Position numbers and translations under genes: made by a program. DNA of 64,000 bases, taken from positions 38,875,098-38,939,097 of the forward strand of contig CM065297.1 of NCBI GenBank assembly GCA_032871835.1, written 5' to 3'. This stretch comes from Dipteronia dyeriana. Taxonomy: Eukaryota; Streptophyta; Magnoliopsida; Sapindales; Sapindaceae. How positions within the stretch are numbered: the stretch's first letter is position 1; every line of letters begins with the position of its first letter. This document shows positions 1 through 11,736 of this stretch, piece by piece. The notes under the pieces were generated by a model, which made no database searches, had not been told where the DNA came from, and was given only the letters and a program-made list of their open reading frames with translations.

Positions 1-129
1 GAGAGGATGATTGATAGAGTTCTTGCAGCAAGTTAGGGACAACATTCAGACTTGGAGGGAGGTACAAGTAGATATTCATGAGCACATCAAGAAAAGAAAA
101 GGGGAACAGGCGGATCTGAAGTAACAAAT

Positions 130-905
130 CAAGGTGATATATACCATCAACGGAGGTCCAACATTGGCTGGCATCTTCAATAATCCTAGGAAAAACCATG
201 CGAGGAAGGTCCCTCATGTAGATGAAGGTTGGCGTATCTTTAGGGGTGACTAGAGCCCAGCTGACCCCTCCCAGTTCTCGCAGATTATCTTTACCGAAGC
301 GGATGTCTACAACACCATGCAGCCTCATGACGGTCCCATGGTGGTCACAGTATAAATTGCCAACTGCATAGTCCATCGTGTGCTTGTTGACACAGGCAGT
401 AGCGTCGACATCCTCCTCAAAGATATCTTGGAAAAGCTAAATATAAAATAGTGGTGTTACAACAATTTCACTACCCCACTAAATGGATTCACCGGGGACT
501 CGATAATACCTATGGGGTTGAAGATCCTTCCAGTAATCGCCGGAATAGCCCCTCTCCTATAAAATATCATGACGGACTTCGTGGTGGTGGATACCCCATT
601 AGCCTATAATGCGATATTAGGAAGACCTTTCTTATCATCCTTGAAGGGGGTCTCATCCATTTACCATAACGTCCTAAAGTTTCTAGTAGGAGACAAGGTG
701 GAGGAAATACGCGGTGACCAACAAGCAGCCAGGAAGTGTTATGCAGTGTCTGCCAACCTGACTGCCTTAGCAAAACAGTTTGCTCAGGTTATGACGATAC
801 AGGAGGGGGTAACCCCGGATGACCCTGGGAGTGTTGAGCCCACAGGTCACCTACAGGAAAATCCTAAGATTCCAGATGAAGAGGAGCAGAGCAGGGAATG
901 GGCCA
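130..905 (+). pseudogene. G1 retroviral-type aspartic protease region
   Basis: The plus strand near 376-420 encodes VLVDTGSSVDIL, the catalytic DTG motif of retroelement aspartic proteases, which would cut the Gag-Pol polyprotein. Upstream, around 215-300, lie the partly readable motifs GWRIF and IIFTEAD that precede the protease in this clade; the same IIFTEAD motif is found in T1 and T2. Downstream, 569-640 encodes DTPLAYNAILGRPFL, a conserved post-protease motif of Tat-like elements. In-frame stops (for example TAG just after 250 and TAA near 352) break the frame. Domain identity is clear; function is lost. Confidence 0.75.
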
Positions 906-916
906 ACGGGTAGCCG

Positions 917-1930
917 GTGGATAAGTTAGAAGAGGTACCCATCCAGATGGATGACCCCTTGAAGGTCGTCAAGGTCGGAGCGACCCTTGAACTAGGAGTA
1001 AAGAATGGTCTGATCGGTCTCCTAAAAGAATTTAATGACATCTTTTCTTGGAGTCACGATGAGATGCCCAGGATCCCGATATCATTAGCCACTCAACATT
1101 TGGCAGTAGATCCCACCTTCAAGTCTGTCAAGAAAAAAAGGCATCACTTTAACGCCAAAAGAAATGCCTCGATTCAAGAGGAAGTGGCAAGTTGATCAGA
1201 GCATACTTCATCAGAGAGGCACGCTACTCCGAATGGATCACCAATTTGGTCACGGTCACGGTCACGAATGCGACTGGGAAGTGGCAGATGTGTGTTGACT
1301 ACACCGACCTCAACCGGGCATGTCCAAAAGTCGGTTTCCCTCTACCAAAGATTGATCAGTTGGTTGATTCCACTTCCAAAAACAAGCTTCTAAGCTTCAT
1401 GGATGCATTCTCGAGTTACAACCAGATTATGATGCACCCCGCCGACCAAGATAAGACCAGCTTCCTCACTAGGCAAGGTCTGTAATGCTACAAGGTGATG
1501 CCGTTTGGGCTTAAGAATATAGGAGCTACATATCAACGGTTGGTCAATAGACGATTCAAGACCGAGATCGAAAGGTTTATGGAAGTGTATATCGATGACA
1601 TGATTACCAAGTCACCGACCATAGAAGGACATCAGGACGACCTTCGCAAAACTTTCATGATTCAAATGGAAAACCAGATGAGATTGAACCCTTCCAAATG
1701 TGCCTTTGGGGTAACTGTATGAAAGTTTCTGGGTTTCGTGGTCCATGATAGAGGAATAGAGGCTAACTCAGAAAAGATCCAGGCTATCCTAGACCTAGAA
1801 TACCCCACATCACTCAAACATGTTCAAGTCCTGACCAGGCATATAGTAGCGCTCAACAGGTTCATTTCTTGATCCACCGATAAATGTTTCTCTTTCTCGA
1901 AAGTGATCAAGCAGGGAAGGAACATGAAAT
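917..1930 (+). pseudogene. G1 reverse transcriptase
   Basis: Three successive frames (about 917-1195, 1192-1485, 1495-1722) together form one RNA-directed DNA polymerase domain. Visible landmarks are FSWSHDEMP before the domain, CVDYTDLNRACPK, FPLPKIDQLVDS, LLSFMDAFSSYNQI, MPFGLKNIGATYQ and the catalytic YIDDM near 1590. The enzyme would copy element RNA into DNA. Breaks include a frame change near 1192, a TAA at 1483 inside the usual GLYCYxVMPFGLKN block and a TGA at 1720. RNase H follows directly, as expected for Ty3/gypsy pol. Confidence 0.85.
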
Positions 1931-1939
1931 GGGACCAGG

Positions 1940-2420
1940 AGAGTGAGCAAGCTTTCCAAGCTCTTAAGAAGTATTTGTCAAGCCCTTCATTACTGGTTAA
2001 GCCAAGTCCGGGAGAGGACTGCAGATATACTTGGCCATTTCAGAAACTCCAGTGAGTGGGGTCTTGGTCAAGGAGTGTGGAGAAAGGGTCCAGCAACCTA
2101 TCTACTACGTAATTCATGCCCTAACCAAGCCAGAAAAGAATTATAATCTATTGGAGAAGATCGCCTACGCCCTGATAACCTCAGCCAGGAAGCTCTGTCC
2201 CAACTTTCAAGCTCACTCAATATCAGTAGTAACAGACCAACCTCTCTGACAATTCCTGCAAAGGCCGGACATGTCCAGAAGGCTGGTTTTATGGGCATTG
2301 GAACTCACCCAGTTCGATTAAAGTTATAAACCCAGGACCGCAATTAAAGCTCAGGATTTGGCAGACTTTGTGGTAGAGCTCTCAGTGCCCCCAGGCCAAG
2401 CGACCTTCACAGCAACAAAT
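1940..2420 (+). pseudogene. G1 first RNase H (Ty3-type)
   Basis: The plus strand encodes YLAISETPVSGVLVKE, then PIYYVIHAL, an EKIAYALI segment and SVVTDQPL. These match the order of motifs in the RNase H adjoining Ty3/gypsy RT, which removes RNA from RNA-DNA hybrids. A frameshift near 2030 and a stop at 2247 interrupt it. Downstream, ADFVVELS marks the linker to the second RNase H. In Tat-clade elements this first domain is known to be accompanied by a second, archaeal-type domain, which is what follows here. Confidence 0.65.
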
Positions 2421-2439
2421 ATAGCTCCTGAGAAGAATA

Positions 2440-5092
2440 TAGAATCCAACAGCTGGCCGAAATGCTACAAGTCATGGATCCTCTACACTGATGGAGCATC
2501 TGTAGGGAGAAAAACGGTTCAAAACGCAACAGAAGCTTGATTAAAACAAAATTAGGTCTTCCATAAAAATAAAAAATTTCCCTTTTAATAACAAAGACCT
2601 TAACCCTAGATTAATTGACGTATATAAAAAGTGTCATAAATTTTTCTCGTGACGATTTAACAAGCACCGAATTGATTCCGCAAGATCTTCCAATCCAATC
2701 ACGAATGTGAATCACATAGGAGTGTGGGCTCCTTTTCTTCAAATTGCATACATGAGGATGGAAACAAACAAAATCTATTTCTTTGTTAGTTACAAATATC
2801 CTCCAAGAGAAAAATCAAGAACGTCCGACCCTTTTAACATAAAGGATACTAGTGTACTATCGAAAACAAAAATGTTCTCTTTTTCTCTTTTCTCCTTGGT
2901 CAAATTCCACACCCTTTATCTATAAGTTAATCGAATTTTGTCTAGAGCAAAAACTAAATTTTTCTCCCTCAAAATTATCTCTTGAAAATTACCTAGCATG
3001 GCCAAAATTTTCATCATAGAATGCTTAGGGCTGGCCGAAAATCACACACACATATATATATGATCAAAAATCCTTTCCTAAGAAGGATTTACTTGGTCGA
3101 CAAGAATCCTTACCTTAGGGGGATTTATTTGGTAGTTAAGAATCCTTATCTAAATGGAATTCTATCCTTTTGTATATATACATGGGCTGCCTGAATTTCA
3201 TAGGATATAGATTAGAATCACAAATCCTTTCCTAAGAAGGAATTATTTGGTAGTTAAGAATCCTTTCCTTAGGTAGATTTACTTGGTGGTTAAGAATTCT
3301 TTTCAAAAAGGAATTCTATCCTCAACTAAGTCTCCTAGTCCAACTTAAGAGTGTATTTCTAACCATATTAAAGACTTCCTAATTTGATTAGATAAATAAT
3401 TCCTTTTATTTATCTACTTATCAAATATAGTCTTTAATATTAATTATACTACCAACAATAGTATAAATTTAGGAGATCAACTCCTACTAGGAAAAAGATT
3501 TTAACTTTTAATTAAACAACAAATTAATTAATTTCCATTTAATTAAATAATAAAATAAAAATAATATAATTTAAGCTATTCTTAATAGCCTTGCCGCCCA
3601 ACACATGTATATGGGCCATATATTATTTTTCTTATTTTATTAAATCCATTGGACCTTAATAAAAAGTCCACATGTGAACTAGACCTATTCTTCCAAAAAC
3701 AAACAAGTTCACAGCCTTAATACAATTCTAGATGGACCCCTAAATTGGTCCGATAGAATATATCAAGTGATCCATGTAAGTTCGTGTGGATTGGGGATCT
3801 TGGCGGGCTATCTAAATTTAAGCTCCAATAGACACAACCCAATCACAATCAACAAATGATTCACTTAGGTCCGATCTATTTAATTTTAGTTCATTCCACT
3901 AAAGAACTAAAATCAAATGTCCAGAAGCCATGTTTAAATAGTCACTATTGAAAACTCAACGTTAAGATTTAATATCCAATACCTCAAAAAATCCATATGA
4001 TTGTATTATACTCTTATTCAATAAATGGAGCCACGATGTCCATATCTATAAATGAAGTCCTCTATCGATTAACAAATGAATACCACCAAAATATCGAGTA
4101 TAGACTATGCTATATAATCGTATTCATTGATAGCTCAAATGATAACACTAGCAACCATAAGTCTATAATTTATCTTAGGATTGAGATAGACTCTCCGAAT
4201 GTCTTTAAATGAAAGCTTTTATCCTTTGACGGTTCTAGATAAAGTATTTCATTTTGATCCTATTCAATGCACCAGTGCACTAGATTCTTTTGCCTAAAGA
4301 CACCACACTTTGATGATTTTAGACTCATCATAACACATTTGATCCCACTCAAATGCTAGCAAAAGAATCTACAACTTTGACAAGATAAAAACGCCAAACC
4401 TTTTATCTTAAGTTGTGAATATTATTCAAGACTAACTAAAGAATTGTGTCTACCTCATACATATCTTGATGTATGAACGATTCTTATTTTCTCATAGTCT
4501 TTTGACCTTATGATTATTTACTTTTGACAATTATAATAATTAAACTATAAATGCTATAAGATTTGCTAAACTAGAAATCACTTTATTAGTATGAAAAGAT
4601 TATCAAATACTTTATTATACTCTTGCTATCGAGCATAATCCTAACAGCATCCTGGCAAGCCAGAGGAGGAGTGGGCTTAGTCTTGATAGACTTTGAGGGG
4701 GTCGAGTGTTGCCATAATTTCAGGTTTGAATTTAAGGCCACTAACTATGAAGCAGAGTATGAAGCCCTCCTAGTTGGGATGAAGGTGGACGTTAAGCTCG
4801 GGGTCGATGACCTTCTGGTCAAAAGTGACATATTATTCATAGTCAATCAGGTTTCTGGTGACTATCAGGCCAAAGGAGATAACATGATTGCCTACTTGAA
4901 GCTAGTTCAGTTGCTTAGGAGTAAATGCAGAGGATTTAAGATCGAGCAGATGCCTCGACAGCAGAATCACCGAGAAGACATCCTAGCCAAGATAGCTACG
5001 AATGGTGGCCAGGCCTTACCACAGGGAGTCCTTCTCCAAATGATCTCCCTACCAAGCATAGTAGCGGGTAAGGAATCCTATACCCTGAATTG
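2440..5092 (+). pseudogene. G1 second (archaeal-type) RNase H, split by solo LTR S1
   Basis: The domain starts at about 2470 with SWILYTDGAS, containing the first catalytic Asp, and stops abruptly at 2500 where S1 is inserted. It resumes at 4652 with RGGVGLVLIDFEG, then TNYEAEYEALLVGM with the catalytic Glu, then VNQVSGDYQAK and the tail motif KIEQMPRQQN. Removing 2501-4646 plus one GCATC duplication rejoins the reading frame into a normal YTDGAS...GGVGLV domain. T1 (18772-19005) and T2 (44016-44765) carry the uninterrupted equivalent. The third acidic residue region reads VKSDILFIV rather than the usual SDSQ. Confidence 0.8.
2501..4646 (-). mobile_element. S1: solo LTR, 2146 bp, inserted in G1
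   Basis: Read on the minus strand it begins TGTTAGGATTATGC at 4646 and ends CTCCCTACA at 2501, so it has TG...CA ends. The 5-bp target duplication GCATC is at 2496-2500 and 4647-4651, and the flanks rejoin the RNase H frame of G1. No internal coding, primer site or second LTR is present, which makes a solo LTR formed by LTR-LTR recombination the simplest reading. A homologous copy in the opposite orientation is S4 at 52624-54415. Small frames inside, such as 3997-4212, have no resemblance to proteins I know and I do not call them. Confidence 0.85.
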
Positions 5093-5252
5093 ACAGCCAT
5101 GTTGGATGGACCCGATAGTGATTTATCTCCAAGAAGGAAGAATTCTTGAGGAGCCCGACCAAGCAAGAAGAATTAAGAGGCTCTCAGTCAGATATTGCCT
5201 AGTAGACGGATACCTCTACAAGAGGGGCAAGTCCCTTCTCCTACTGTGATGT

Positions 5253-6045
5253 TTGCACCCGGATGATGCCAAATGGTCATTAAGAGAGGTTCATTCTAGG
5301 GAATACGGGAACCACGTTGGTGGTGAAGCACTGGCGTATCAGGTACTCCGCATGGGGTATTACTGGCCAATTATCCATCAAGATACGAAGAGCTTCGTTC
5401 AATTCTGTGAACCATGCAAAAAACTTTTAACTTAAGCCACCTCCCACCAGAGCATCTGTCATCTCTCAGTTCGCGTTACCCCTTTGCTATGTGAGGGGTC
5501 GACCTGATCGGTCCACTTCTAACTGCTTATGGACAAGCTAAACATGCTATTATAGCAATTAACTATTTCACGACGTGGGTCGAAGCTGGAACACTCTCAC
5601 ATATATCGGAAGAGAATACGATAAGGTTCATCAAAAACAATGTAGTCTGCAGGTTCAGGACCCCTCTTATCATTATAGTTGATCTCAGAAAGCAGCTTGA
5701 TAACGGTCGATTCAGGGATTTTTGCAAAAGCTTGGGAATCGACCTTAGATTCGCCTCAGTATCCCATCCTCAGACTAACAAGCTGGTGGAATCCACCAAT
5801 AAAACTATCAAGAATTGTTGAAAAAAAAATTACAGCAAAGAAAGGGTATATGGGTTGAGGAGCTTCCCGAGGTCCTCCGGGCATACCATACTACGAGGAA
5901 AAAAACCACCGAAGAAACATCTTATTCTTTAACTTTCGAGGTTGAGGCAGTTCTTCCCATCAAGCACAATCTAACTTCCTTCAGAGTTCAACATTTCGAG
6001 TTTGGAAACAATGAGGATAAGCTCTAGGCTAGCCTAGATCTCTTG
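5253..6045 (+). pseudogene. G1 integrase
   Basis: This is the region that would join element DNA to the host chromosome. 5290-5430 encodes the N-terminal zinc-binding H2C2 pattern: VHSREYGNH, then YYWPII, then CEPCKK. The catalytic core follows at about 5500-5800: VDLIGPL, then AINYFTTWVE, then SHPQTNKLVESTN. The first catalytic Asp position appears as Asn (AINYF where VDYF is usual), the TDNG block is scrambled to VDLRKQLDNGRF, and the Glu is retained. After a TGA near 5818 the frame continues with LRAYHTTRK and VEAVLPIK (about 5875-5960). It is a dead copy. Confidence 0.8.
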
Positions 6046-8190
6046 CCGTCGTAATTTTTATGAAGGCCTGTGAGAATGACGCTATCAGGACTGCCATATT
6101 TGGACCTCTTGCGACTGATCGACCGCTGTTCAACAATGGAGTCTGGAATTACCTTGAAGTCATATGGAAGATGCCTCTCCAGAGAAGGACCGACAACTAT
6201 GAATTGGCCCTTTCCAGCAACGCCATCCCTATTTTCCTCATCGGAATCCTCATCAACCAAACTCAGGAGATTATCTGGTCAATTAGAAAACCCAATCCCG
6301 ATAGCCATATTCCTGTTCGATCTGCGACATTGCAGGGTCGGAGGTGAGTCATCCCCGTCAAAGTCTCAATGAGCCCGTTTTCCATGCGAAAGACTGGAAA
6401 CTTCTGTGCCATCAACAAGGGAATTAACAGAGTCATGATTAATCTTCGACATGATAGAATAGGTTTTGGAAGCTGAGGAAAAGAGAAAGGACAAAATAGC
6501 TTTTCAAATGTAGCAAAAGAGAAGGATTTTTGAAAAATTGAAATTCAAAAGAAATCGTGAGAAAAGCGATGAGGAAGCCGGGTTTAAGTAGAGCTGGGAA
6601 AGGCAGTGATGTTAATGAAATCTTTGGATGGATCACCTTGAATTACACAGCAGCCATAACGTAGCCGGATTATTTCAGGGATTACACCGGTCTTTTCCTG
6701 CCAGGTCACTGGTATAATTAATGAGAAGATTTCTACCCATATTTGGTAACGTTAAAGAGGAAAATTTTCCCAATTAAAACGAGGAATCTAACTCTAACCC
6801 CAACTCAAGCACCAGTGTTCAAGTCAGAGGGGACTTCTATTAATAGTAAAATTTGGCTAAGGGACCAGAGATAAATTTTCCATTCTCCTAGCTCAAATCA
6901 AAGCCCGAGTTCACCATTCATTGAACCCTGGGCGAGCCATAAAGCTACCCGGTAGAAACAAGGAAGGGTCTTCGGGCTTCAAAATTATCAGGAATGGAGC
7001 CCGACAAGATTAGGTAGAACCCCTCACGCCTACCTTGGCATTCGAACATAGCCCGATACATGGTTATCCAGGCTTTCTGAGATCATTTATCCTGGAACCC
7101 CAGTTTCTGGGGTTGGGCTCCAAAACCATCTCGTAAAAAGCAAGGAAAGGTCGTCGAGCTCAGGAAGCATTTGAAGTGAAGCCCGACACAAACAAAGTGA
7201 GTTCCTTCCAGATCAAGGCTTCCCGCAGTCAAAATTAACTTGTAGCCTAAACCAGAAGCCTGCCAACCTCTCCAGAAGCCCGCTGTCCTCCCAAGATACA
7301 AAAAGAGGGACTTTAAAGGGATCAGATTCATGTTGTAGCTATGCTCTAATTCGCTAAGGGGAACTTGAACCTATATGGACAAGAAAGAGGAAGCTCGCCT
7401 AATCTGTGCTACCCCATCCCCCCATCTTCCTACAAGGTCGTCTGAAGCTTTAAAAGGATCAAGGAGGGTTAGGCCAAAGCTTCTGGGACTAGAACTAAGG
7501 TAAGGGTTTACCTCACTCTATGAAAAAAAATGAACGCCTAACTCGATGACCTCCATGAAGAATCATATCATGGGTACACACAAGATCATATCTACACTCC
7601 AACGAATATTAAAACTCTGCGTACGTGTAAGGTAAGAGGTTGGGTCCAAAATGGAAATGAATTAGTCTCCACCAAAGATATTCTTGAATCTATTGTTAAC
7701 TCAAAGTCAATGAGTTTTAAATAAAAGATCTCGCATGATAAAGAGGGAAGGGATTCAGAGAATCAGAGTGTGAGATCCACAAGTTTAAACCATTCGGGTC
7801 ATGTATAATTATGCCCAACCATGATCGACATAGAGGGAGAGAGGAGAATCGACAATTGAGAGTACAAGAGACGAAGAGAGTTTTAGACTTCGGCCAAAAT
7901 TTTGTAATCAGAACACGGTCTCCGCCATTGTCTACTATTCGATAGTCACGAGGTTGCCACCTTACTGTATCACAAAGAGATTAAAAGTGTTTAAGAGTCT
8001 TTTTTGTGCGATATTCACAGTTGATAATAAAACCATTACATTCCGATTTTCGTTGCAATTATATTCATATATCCATCTCTACTCAATCAGGTTAGGTATC
8101 CAAGGTACCAACCCCGGCCACCGCCTACGTGGTAGTGATCTCGAGGGTGTTAACCGGAATTTCTCATCTTGAGCAAATTCTCCGTTAACA
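6046..8190 (+). other. G1 3' region, possibly including a degenerate 3' LTR
   Basis: No plus-strand protein is recognisable after the integrase core. The segment 6880-7300 is rich in the word GCCCGA/TCGGGC, giving a loosely repetitive, GC-richer character than its surroundings. A minus-strand frame at 6024-6260 is Asp/Glu/Arg-rich and might be the tail of an antisense additional ORF like those in T1 and T2, but the match is too weak to call. The last part (about 7800-8190) has an AATAAA at 8023 and ends CCGTTAACA, plausible for an LTR 3' end. The boundary remains unproven. Confidence 0.35.
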
Positions 8191-9059
8191 CTATGTTTGA
8201 TAAATATGAAAATATGTTGGATTTTGGAGGATGACTGATGAACTGAGAGAAGATGATGTTAAAAAAAATCTGAAAATTTTGAGTTTAAAAATTCTTGAAA
8301 TTTTGAGTTAAAATAAATTTTGAAATTTTGACTTAAAAAATATATAGGTATTTTGTGTGGAGAATGGACATGATGGCTATTTCAATTTGATGATTAGGTG
8401 ATTAAATAATTGGAAGAATTTGTATTTTAATAATTTTTCATGGCCATTTTTAAAATTTTGGGTTTGACAAATGGTTTTGGAAAAAAAATTGAATAGATGG
8501 TTTTTGGATTTTTTATTGTTTTTTAGAAATTGGTTTATGTAATTTTGATGAAAAGGAGAATGGATCTCCACCATTTTTATGGATTCCATATATTTTTATT
8601 TAATTTTTATTTGTTTAATTTACTCATTTTAATTTTTATTTTATTAAATTAAGGGTATTTTAATTTTATTAGACATTTTTTTTCTATTTTTATTTACATG
8701 TGGCATGTTCTCTGTTTAAAGATAAAATTACCCCTACAATCATTAATTTTTTTACTGACGGTTGACCAACAGATTGACGAAATTGATGTATTTATGAAAG
8801 TGCGGGACCAATAGTCCTAAAAAAGCAAACACGCTTAAAAAGTTGAACTTTTATCGATACGTAGGGACTAAAATGATAATACCCCTAAAATAATTGATTA
8901 AATAAATTAAATTTTGAGATTTTAGGGTTTATTGATTGGATGTGTTAAGTATGTAAAATTTAAACTATTAGAATAATAAAAGTTTAAACTAATAATATAT
9001 AATTTAATATAAAATTAAATTAAGTAACCATAAATTAAGGATGGTTAAGATCTAGGAAG
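8191..9059. other. AT-rich non-coding stretch with a short tandem repeat
   Basis: Very AT-rich, with no credible coding. At about 8265-8345 a roughly 30-bp unit built on GAAATTTTGAGTTAAAA is repeated about three times with drift. 8715-8880 contains phrases such as AAATTACCCCT and GGGACTAAAATGATAAT; a similar phrase recurs near 33200. I see no element boundaries. Confidence 0.4.
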
Positions 9060-9262
9060 CATACACACTCCATTTGGTGAAGGTAACTCGTATCCAACTC
9101 GTATCCGGTTCAGTTACTCCTCGGATATGTATCCGATATGCCAAATGGTGTATCCGTTGACTTTTTTACAAGTTTGGTTGGAGGATATTTAGAGGATACA
9201 GTAAGGATAGGAGGAATATGGGGAGGATACGTTGAGATATGTCCAATATATGTTTGGGGCAA
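9060..9262. repeat. GTATCC/GGATAC-rich possible foldback segment
   Basis: The left half (about 9088-9160) contains GTATCC four times and the right half (9180-9230) contains GGATAC twice plus several GGATA relatives, so one strand could fold back on itself. The arms align only loosely. No target duplication was found. It may be a decayed MITE. Confidence 0.3.
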
Positions 9263-9410
9263 TATTATAATTATTTAGTATAAAACGGGGTATAATTATT
9301 TCAAAAATCTATGGGTAAAATTGAAATTGTAAAAAATATATCATTTTAAGGATCAGTGGCTCATTTCAATTTCAATCAGTCGTTTGAATGTTGAAAACAT
9401 CGAAAGAATC

Positions 9411-9465
9411 AAAGAAGAAGAAGAAGAGAAAAGGAAGAAGAAGAAAGAGAAGAAGAAGAAGAAGA
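9411..9465. repeat. GAA/AAG purine microsatellite
   Basis: A nearly pure AAG/GAA tract on the plus strand. It creates an artefactual Lys/Glu-rich reading frame at 9384-9575, which I do not regard as a gene. Confidence 0.8.
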
Positions 9466-9959
9466 ACCAACTTGAAGATCGAAAAAGCTTCGATTGGAAT
9501 CACTTATCGGGCATGTATCATAATTTTTCCCCAATATTTTATGGATTTCAGGTTTATATAACAACTAATAATTGATGCTTGCAGCTTGATTGTTGACACT
9601 TTTTCTTTTATTTTTTATTTTCGTTTTAGTGAAACAATATTTGGATTGCTTAAAGTAAAGCAAATTTTGTGAACAAAAATTCAAACAAGACTTATGTGAC
9701 ATACGTTTTATTTGAATTTTGTAATGTGTTACGAATTATGTGGTATGTCTTTTTTGGATCTTGTAATTTTATAACCTAAACTTTATTATACTATCAATTT
9801 TTCTTCATGTAAAAAACTAATTTTTGTTTCAAAATAATAAATAAAAAAGATATTAATTTTTCAGTAATTTTTTTATATAATTGTTATTTTATTTAGAAGC
9901 CCCATTTGGTTAAAATTTCTAGGTACGCCATAACATGTGTCACCTTGGTTTGTATGGGT

Positions 9960-10490
9960 AACAAAATATATATTTTTTATAGTAAGTTTCACGTTGAAAG
10001 TTATAATTAAAACTTTTATGGTAACAATTTCACATTTGTGTAATGTGTAATGATAAAGATATAAGTTGTAACAACGTTGTTCTATCATGTAACAACTCAA
10101 TTTATATAGGAAATAAAATATTCATATTTTATACCAAGTTTTGCATAAAAAAATTGTAATTAAGATGTACATGATAACAATTTAATGTTGTCACAAATTT
10201 GGTATGATTTGTAACAATAAAAAACTAGCACATAACAACTTTCATGCAGCATATACCAATCTCCGTTATATGAGTAATAAAATATACGTGTTTTGTAACA
10301 AATTTAATGTGGAAAGTTATAATTAAAACGTTTGTGGTAACAATGTGTAACGATAAAAATGTAAATTGTAACAATGTTGTCTATCATGTAACAACTCATT
10401 TATATGGGTAACAAAATATTTGAACTATGTGACAAGTTTTGCACAAAAAATTCTAATTAATATATATGCGGTAACGATAAAACATTGTAA
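9960..10490. repeat. Diverged tandem duplication rich in GTAACAA
   Basis: A block near 9988-10115 (AAAGTTATAATTAAAAC..., GTAACAACGTTGTTCTATC..., ATGTAACAACTCA) recurs at 10312-10415 with mismatches and a small deletion, giving a period of about 320 bp. Further shared phrases are AAGTTTTGCA at 10137 and 10435 and TATGGGTAACAAAATAT at 9953 and 10404. The word GTAACAA or its variants recurs throughout. The remainder to 11060 is AT-rich and featureless. Confidence 0.6.
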
Positions 10491-11059
10491 TCGGATTTTT
10501 TTTTTATAAAATCCGATAACTTTTTAATTTCATTTTTTTAAAAAAGGTTTAATCATTTTTTTAATCTAAGTTTTAATCCTTTGTTACCTATATTCTTTTT
10601 TATCTTTTACTAAAAGAAAACATTAAATGATATCAAGTTTTTATTGTAATAAAAGACACTAATTCCAAATTTTAATAAAATCCATTAGATTTCCTCTTAT
10701 CCAATCTAATGGTAGTTATTAAGTACAATAACCTTATTGGTCTAATAAGGTATTATGACCATGTCAACATATAATCCTGGTTCAGACTTTTCTTGATAGG
10801 TACAAAGTAAAAATAAAAAGAAAAACAAAAATGAAAAAGTATGAAAAACATCATAAATATGTTTTACGTGCTTTTTAATTTTATTATTGGTTTTGTTTTC
10901 CATTTTGTTTTCAGTTTGTTTGTTTTTTTTATAAATAAAACAAAGTGAAAAACACTTAACGAATTCAAATTCTAAATTATTTTTAAAAACAAAAACAATC
11001 CAAAAAAAATTGGGATTTGAATGTGTCATTGTTTGTCAAGTTATTATTTGTTTGGTGAA
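10491..11059. other. AT-rich non-coding stretch
   Basis: Homopolymer-rich AT sequence. The minus-strand frame at 10742-11029 is low-complexity Phe/Lys and not credible as a gene. No repeat boundary or element terminus was seen. Confidence 0.5.
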
Positions 11060-11268
11060 TCGATAATCAGCCACCATCCCGGCGGTTACCTCATCCAGGC
11101 GTGAACTAGTTCATGTGGTCGACCACTGGTCACCAAGCCCATTACCATGAAAAAATGTGTAGCGATTACACAGAGAAAGAGATAAGAGATATGGGGAGAA
11201 GAATCTTGAGAAACAAAGATAGAGATTTTGAGAGAGAAACAAATTAAAATGTGTGAGAAATGGATATG

Positions 11269-11270
<2 letters not shown>

Positions 11271-11300
<30 letters not shown>
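11271..11300. repeat. (AT)15 microsatellite
   Basis: Uninterrupted AT dinucleotide run. Confidence 0.95.
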
Positions 11301-11304
<4 letters not shown>

Positions 11305-11736
11305 ATTAAAGAGAGACGGACATGAGATTGACAAGATGATGTAAACGTTGTATTTAATACACCACATGAATATATTTTTAAGAAATTTATAAAAATTTAA
11401 CAGAGTATTAAATAGTCTTACAATGTTGAATTGTTCGAATTATTCAATCAGTGTCTATATTTCAATTAATAAGTGCACCCGTCGCTGAGAATAAAAATTG
11501 ATAATTTGACTTTTAATTAAATCATTAAATTTAATTTATAAACCCTAATAGTCTATTCTCATACATATTTTGTGTGTAAAGGAACTTTAAACATACCTTT
11601 TTACAGTTTTTTTTCTTTTCTATTTTTAACCTCTTTGTTTCCTATTCTTTTTGGTTTTTTAAAATGCATTAAATATGGATTAAATGCACAATTATTATAT
11701 TCAAAAATAATGTTTTTGAAGTTTAATTACTCTTCT

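Larger units (their letters stand above)
1..8190 (+). mobile_element. G1: degenerate Tat-like Ty3/gypsy retrotransposon remnant (5' end outside window)
   Basis: Conceptual translation of the plus strand gives, in order, aspartic protease, reverse transcriptase, a first RNase H, a second archaeal-type RNase H and integrase. This order with two RNase H domains is known for the Tat clade of plant Ty3/gypsy elements. Stops and frameshifts occur every few hundred bases, so the copy is old and dead. It is split by a solo LTR at 2501-4646. The gag and 5' LTR lie upstream of the window. The 3' boundary near 8190, where the sequence ends in a CA dinucleotide after a GTTAA motif, is a guess: I could not pair two LTRs. 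Confidence 0.75.

Noticed and set aside
3997..4212. 71-codon frame inside S1
   Set aside because: It is within a solo LTR and is not preserved in the homologous LTR S4.
7331..8190. Defined 3' LTR of G1 beginning TGTTGTAGC
   Set aside because: There is no second LTR in the window to compare and no convincing polypurine tract just before it. I left only an approximate 3' region.
9384..9575. Lys/Glu-rich small protein
   Set aside because: Product of a GAA/AAG microsatellite; no homology or gene context.
11086..11367. Minus-strand frame with an IYIYIYIY run
   Set aside because: The run is encoded by the (AT)15 microsatellite. The matching repeat copy at 25517-25750 keeps only the first dozen residues in frame.
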